Source: JAHBNG01 sp039028975 (lineage in GTDB: Bacteria > Chloroflexota > Anaerolineae > Caldilineales > Caldilineaceae). Taken from it: a stretch of DNA of 64,000 bases. The first letter of the stretch is position 1. Each line of letters begins with the position of its first letter. Made by a program: the position numbers and the translations under genes. Positions 62,899 through 64,000 of the stretch are shown one piece after another. The notes beneath the pieces were generated by a model that saw only the letters and a program-made list of their open reading frames with translations, did no database searches and was not told the DNA's origin. The stretch lies in NCBI GenBank assembly GCA_039028975.1, contig JBCCHB010000069.1, forward strand, positions 18,895 to 82,894, in the 5' to 3' direction.

Positions 62899-63420
62899 CT
62901 ACACAGCCTCTTCTTCGTTGAGTTGATCTTTTTGGATCAATTCACGGAAAAATTCAGATTGAGCGTTCGAGAGCGGCGACGTAAGGTCTGCTATGGGATC
63001 AACGGGGGCAAAGGGTGCATTGGGCTGTGACTCGTCGAGGATTGGATCATCTTGTTCGGCACCTGCGAACTCAGGGCCAACTTGGGCCTCACCAGAGACG
63101 AAGTCTATACTTGGCCAAAAGACACCGATCATTAGAGGTCGGTAATGATCAGGCATACCATGAACATCCCGCATATTGGCAAAGTTCTCTTGAAAAGCTT
63201 TATACCCGCGAACTGCCGCGCTCCAGTCCGTATTCCAGCCGTGGGAAAAGATAAAGATATCGCTAAATCTGTTAGAGCTTACATCATTCATCAAACGCTC
63301 CAGCGTCTGGTGAGCTTCGCTAATCCCCTGTTGTGTAAAGGGTGCAATATAAAAAGGTATGTTCGTTTCGGTATTTAAGATTAGGTAATCTATGGGGCCA
63401 GCAATCGGCGAGGTCAGCAT
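62899..63420 (-). CDS. Alpha/beta hydrolase, N-terminal part (ends at in-frame TAG)
   Basis: The start is taken at ATG 63420 because GAGGAGG lies 6-7 nt upstream; an ATG at 63510 would run through inverted-repeat sequence. 173 residues up to TAG. It has the early strands of the fold: FIFSHGWNTDWSAAVRGYKAF (oxyanion HGW motif, as in DUF900-type hydrolases) and MIGVFWPS. The reading frame continues past the TAG without further stops into the part with GHSYG, and the sequence around the stop (EEEAV, stop, LASIAALL) looks like an undisturbed helix. Upstream gene of the CHAT cassette. Confidence 0.7.
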   Translation of the reverse strand: MLTSPIAGPIDYLILNTETNIPFYIAPFTQQGISEAHQTLERLMNDVSSNRFSDIFIFSHGWNTDWSAAVRGYKAFQENFANMRDVHGMPDHYRPLMIGVFWPSIDFVSGEAQVGPEFAGAEQDDPILDESQPNAPFAPVDPIADLTSPLSNAQSEFFRELIQKDQLNEEEAV

Positions 63421-63963
63421 AACGTTCCTCCTCAAATATCCCGTCAATTTATGGCTTATGTATGGGTATCTAGCTACCGTAGGGTTTGGTTTAGCCTGAG
63501 AATTTAACAAAAACTAGCTTCGAGACCACCGATTTTGAGCGATTACTGGGCTGAAATTGTAACTTTCGATCCGGTTTTCCAGGCAGAAACTGGTCGTCAC
63601 AGCGGTTTTTCGGCTGATTTACTCGAGTGATTCAAAACCCTACGGTAGCTAGTATGGGTATCATTAGGCCTTCAAGGCTATGAGATCGGCTAATGAAAAG
63701 TTCATCAGCCACTTTAATCCGTGTCCCTTTTTGATTCTGGCTTTGCTAGGATAGTGAATAGCATCCGAATCTTCACAGGGCAACCTGTTGCTCGTTCAGT
63801 CAAGACGTCGACCACAATGGATGTGCCAATTTGAGTGAATGTTCACTTTGCTTAGGTTTCAATTTCCTGCCCTACAGAACTTTTGTTCAGAAGGAGTGTC
63901 CCGTGATGTAGCTGATGGTATGAAAAAGTCAGCGAAATAGTGTAGGGAAGTAAGGAATCAGTC
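63421..63963. other. Intergenic region with inserted element
   Basis: It holds the 181-bp inverted-repeat element (63471-63651). The part 63663-63960 shows no supported coding frame; it should contain the promoter for the gene starting at 63964. Confidence 0.55.
63471..63651. mobile_element. 181-bp MITE-like element with 17-bp terminal inverted repeats
   Basis: TAGCTACCGTAGGGTTT (63471-63487) is the exact inverse complement of 63635-63651. GTATGGGTATC flanks both sides (63460-63470 and 63652-63662), an 11-bp direct repeat that fits a target-site duplication. No transposase gene inside. The size of the duplication is in the range of IS4-family elements, which is only a hint. It lies about 50 bp upstream of the hydrolase start. 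Confidence 0.85.
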
Positions 63964-64000
63964 ATGAAAATTAGTCAAAGGAAAAGTAGAGTGAAGGCAG
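63964..64000 (+). CDS. Start of a gene, partial at right edge
   Basis: ATG at 63964 with AAGGA 7 nt upstream opens a frame (MKISQRKSRVKA) that runs off the window. Too short to identify. Confidence 0.4.
   Translation, partial: MKISQRKSRVKA

Overview
The window looks like chromosomal accessory DNA from a bacterium of the Chloroflexota (Anaerolineae/Caldilineae-like). This is inferred from threonine/proline-rich linkers, secreted proteins with tail-fibre-like and Ig-like modules, one of which ends in a short IYVPMLVR-type C-terminus, STAND ATPases fused to sigma-region-4-like helices, and many caspase/CHAT peptidases. No rRNA, tRNA, housekeeping gene, CRISPR array or phage structural module was seen. 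Taxonomy is an inference from protein style only.

Left part (1-10.1 kb): a secreted tail-fibre-like protein running off the left edge; a two-gene remnant of a STAND-type regulator that kept its HTH, winged-helix and TPR parts but has no ATPase; a small membrane peptide; a CHAT-TPR peptidase next to a complete NB-ARC STAND protein; and a RodZ-like membrane protein with an SH3b tip. Two related hairpins whose arms co-vary lie upstream of two of these genes.

Central part (10.1-39.7 kb): after a composite of inverted-repeat elements comes a same-strand series of five genes: a kinase-like protein with a large insertion in its activation segment and a coiled-coil tail; an HNH-like/caspase fusion whose HNH residues are eroded but whose caspase dyad is intact; a 1195-residue protein joining a degenerate phospholipase-D-like region, a peptidoglycan-binding domain and a lysozyme-like domain; and two giant proteins of 3582 and 3293 residues overlapping by ATGA. 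A strong terminator closes the series. I consider this the best candidate for an undescribed system: signalling kinase, protease with a nucleic-acid-sensing-like front, a wall-active effector, and two giant beta-rich proteins of unknown role.

Right-centre (39.8-53.3 kb), all on the minus strand: a secreted tail-fibre-like protein, a secreted helical protein, a 2114-residue SpvB/RHS/Hint polymorphic toxin with a small C-terminal toxin tip, its likely immunity protein, and a secreted Ig-like protein. This is a polymorphic-toxin locus resembling Tc-toxin B/C fusions.

Right part (53.4-64 kb): an XRE-nSTAND-membrane-FGE-like sensor with a nearby remnant of a second copy of its HTH, then a minus-strand cassette of an alpha/beta hydrolase (broken by one in-frame TAG), a CHAT-like protein without its catalytic Cys (with a frameshifted C-terminal repeat), an intact CHAT peptidase and another clan-CD-like peptidase. 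A 181-bp inverted-repeat element with 11-bp target duplications sits about 50 bp upstream of the cassette. The window carries at least four intact caspase-fold proteins plus one inactive one, so it reads as a conflict/defence island with some decaying parts.
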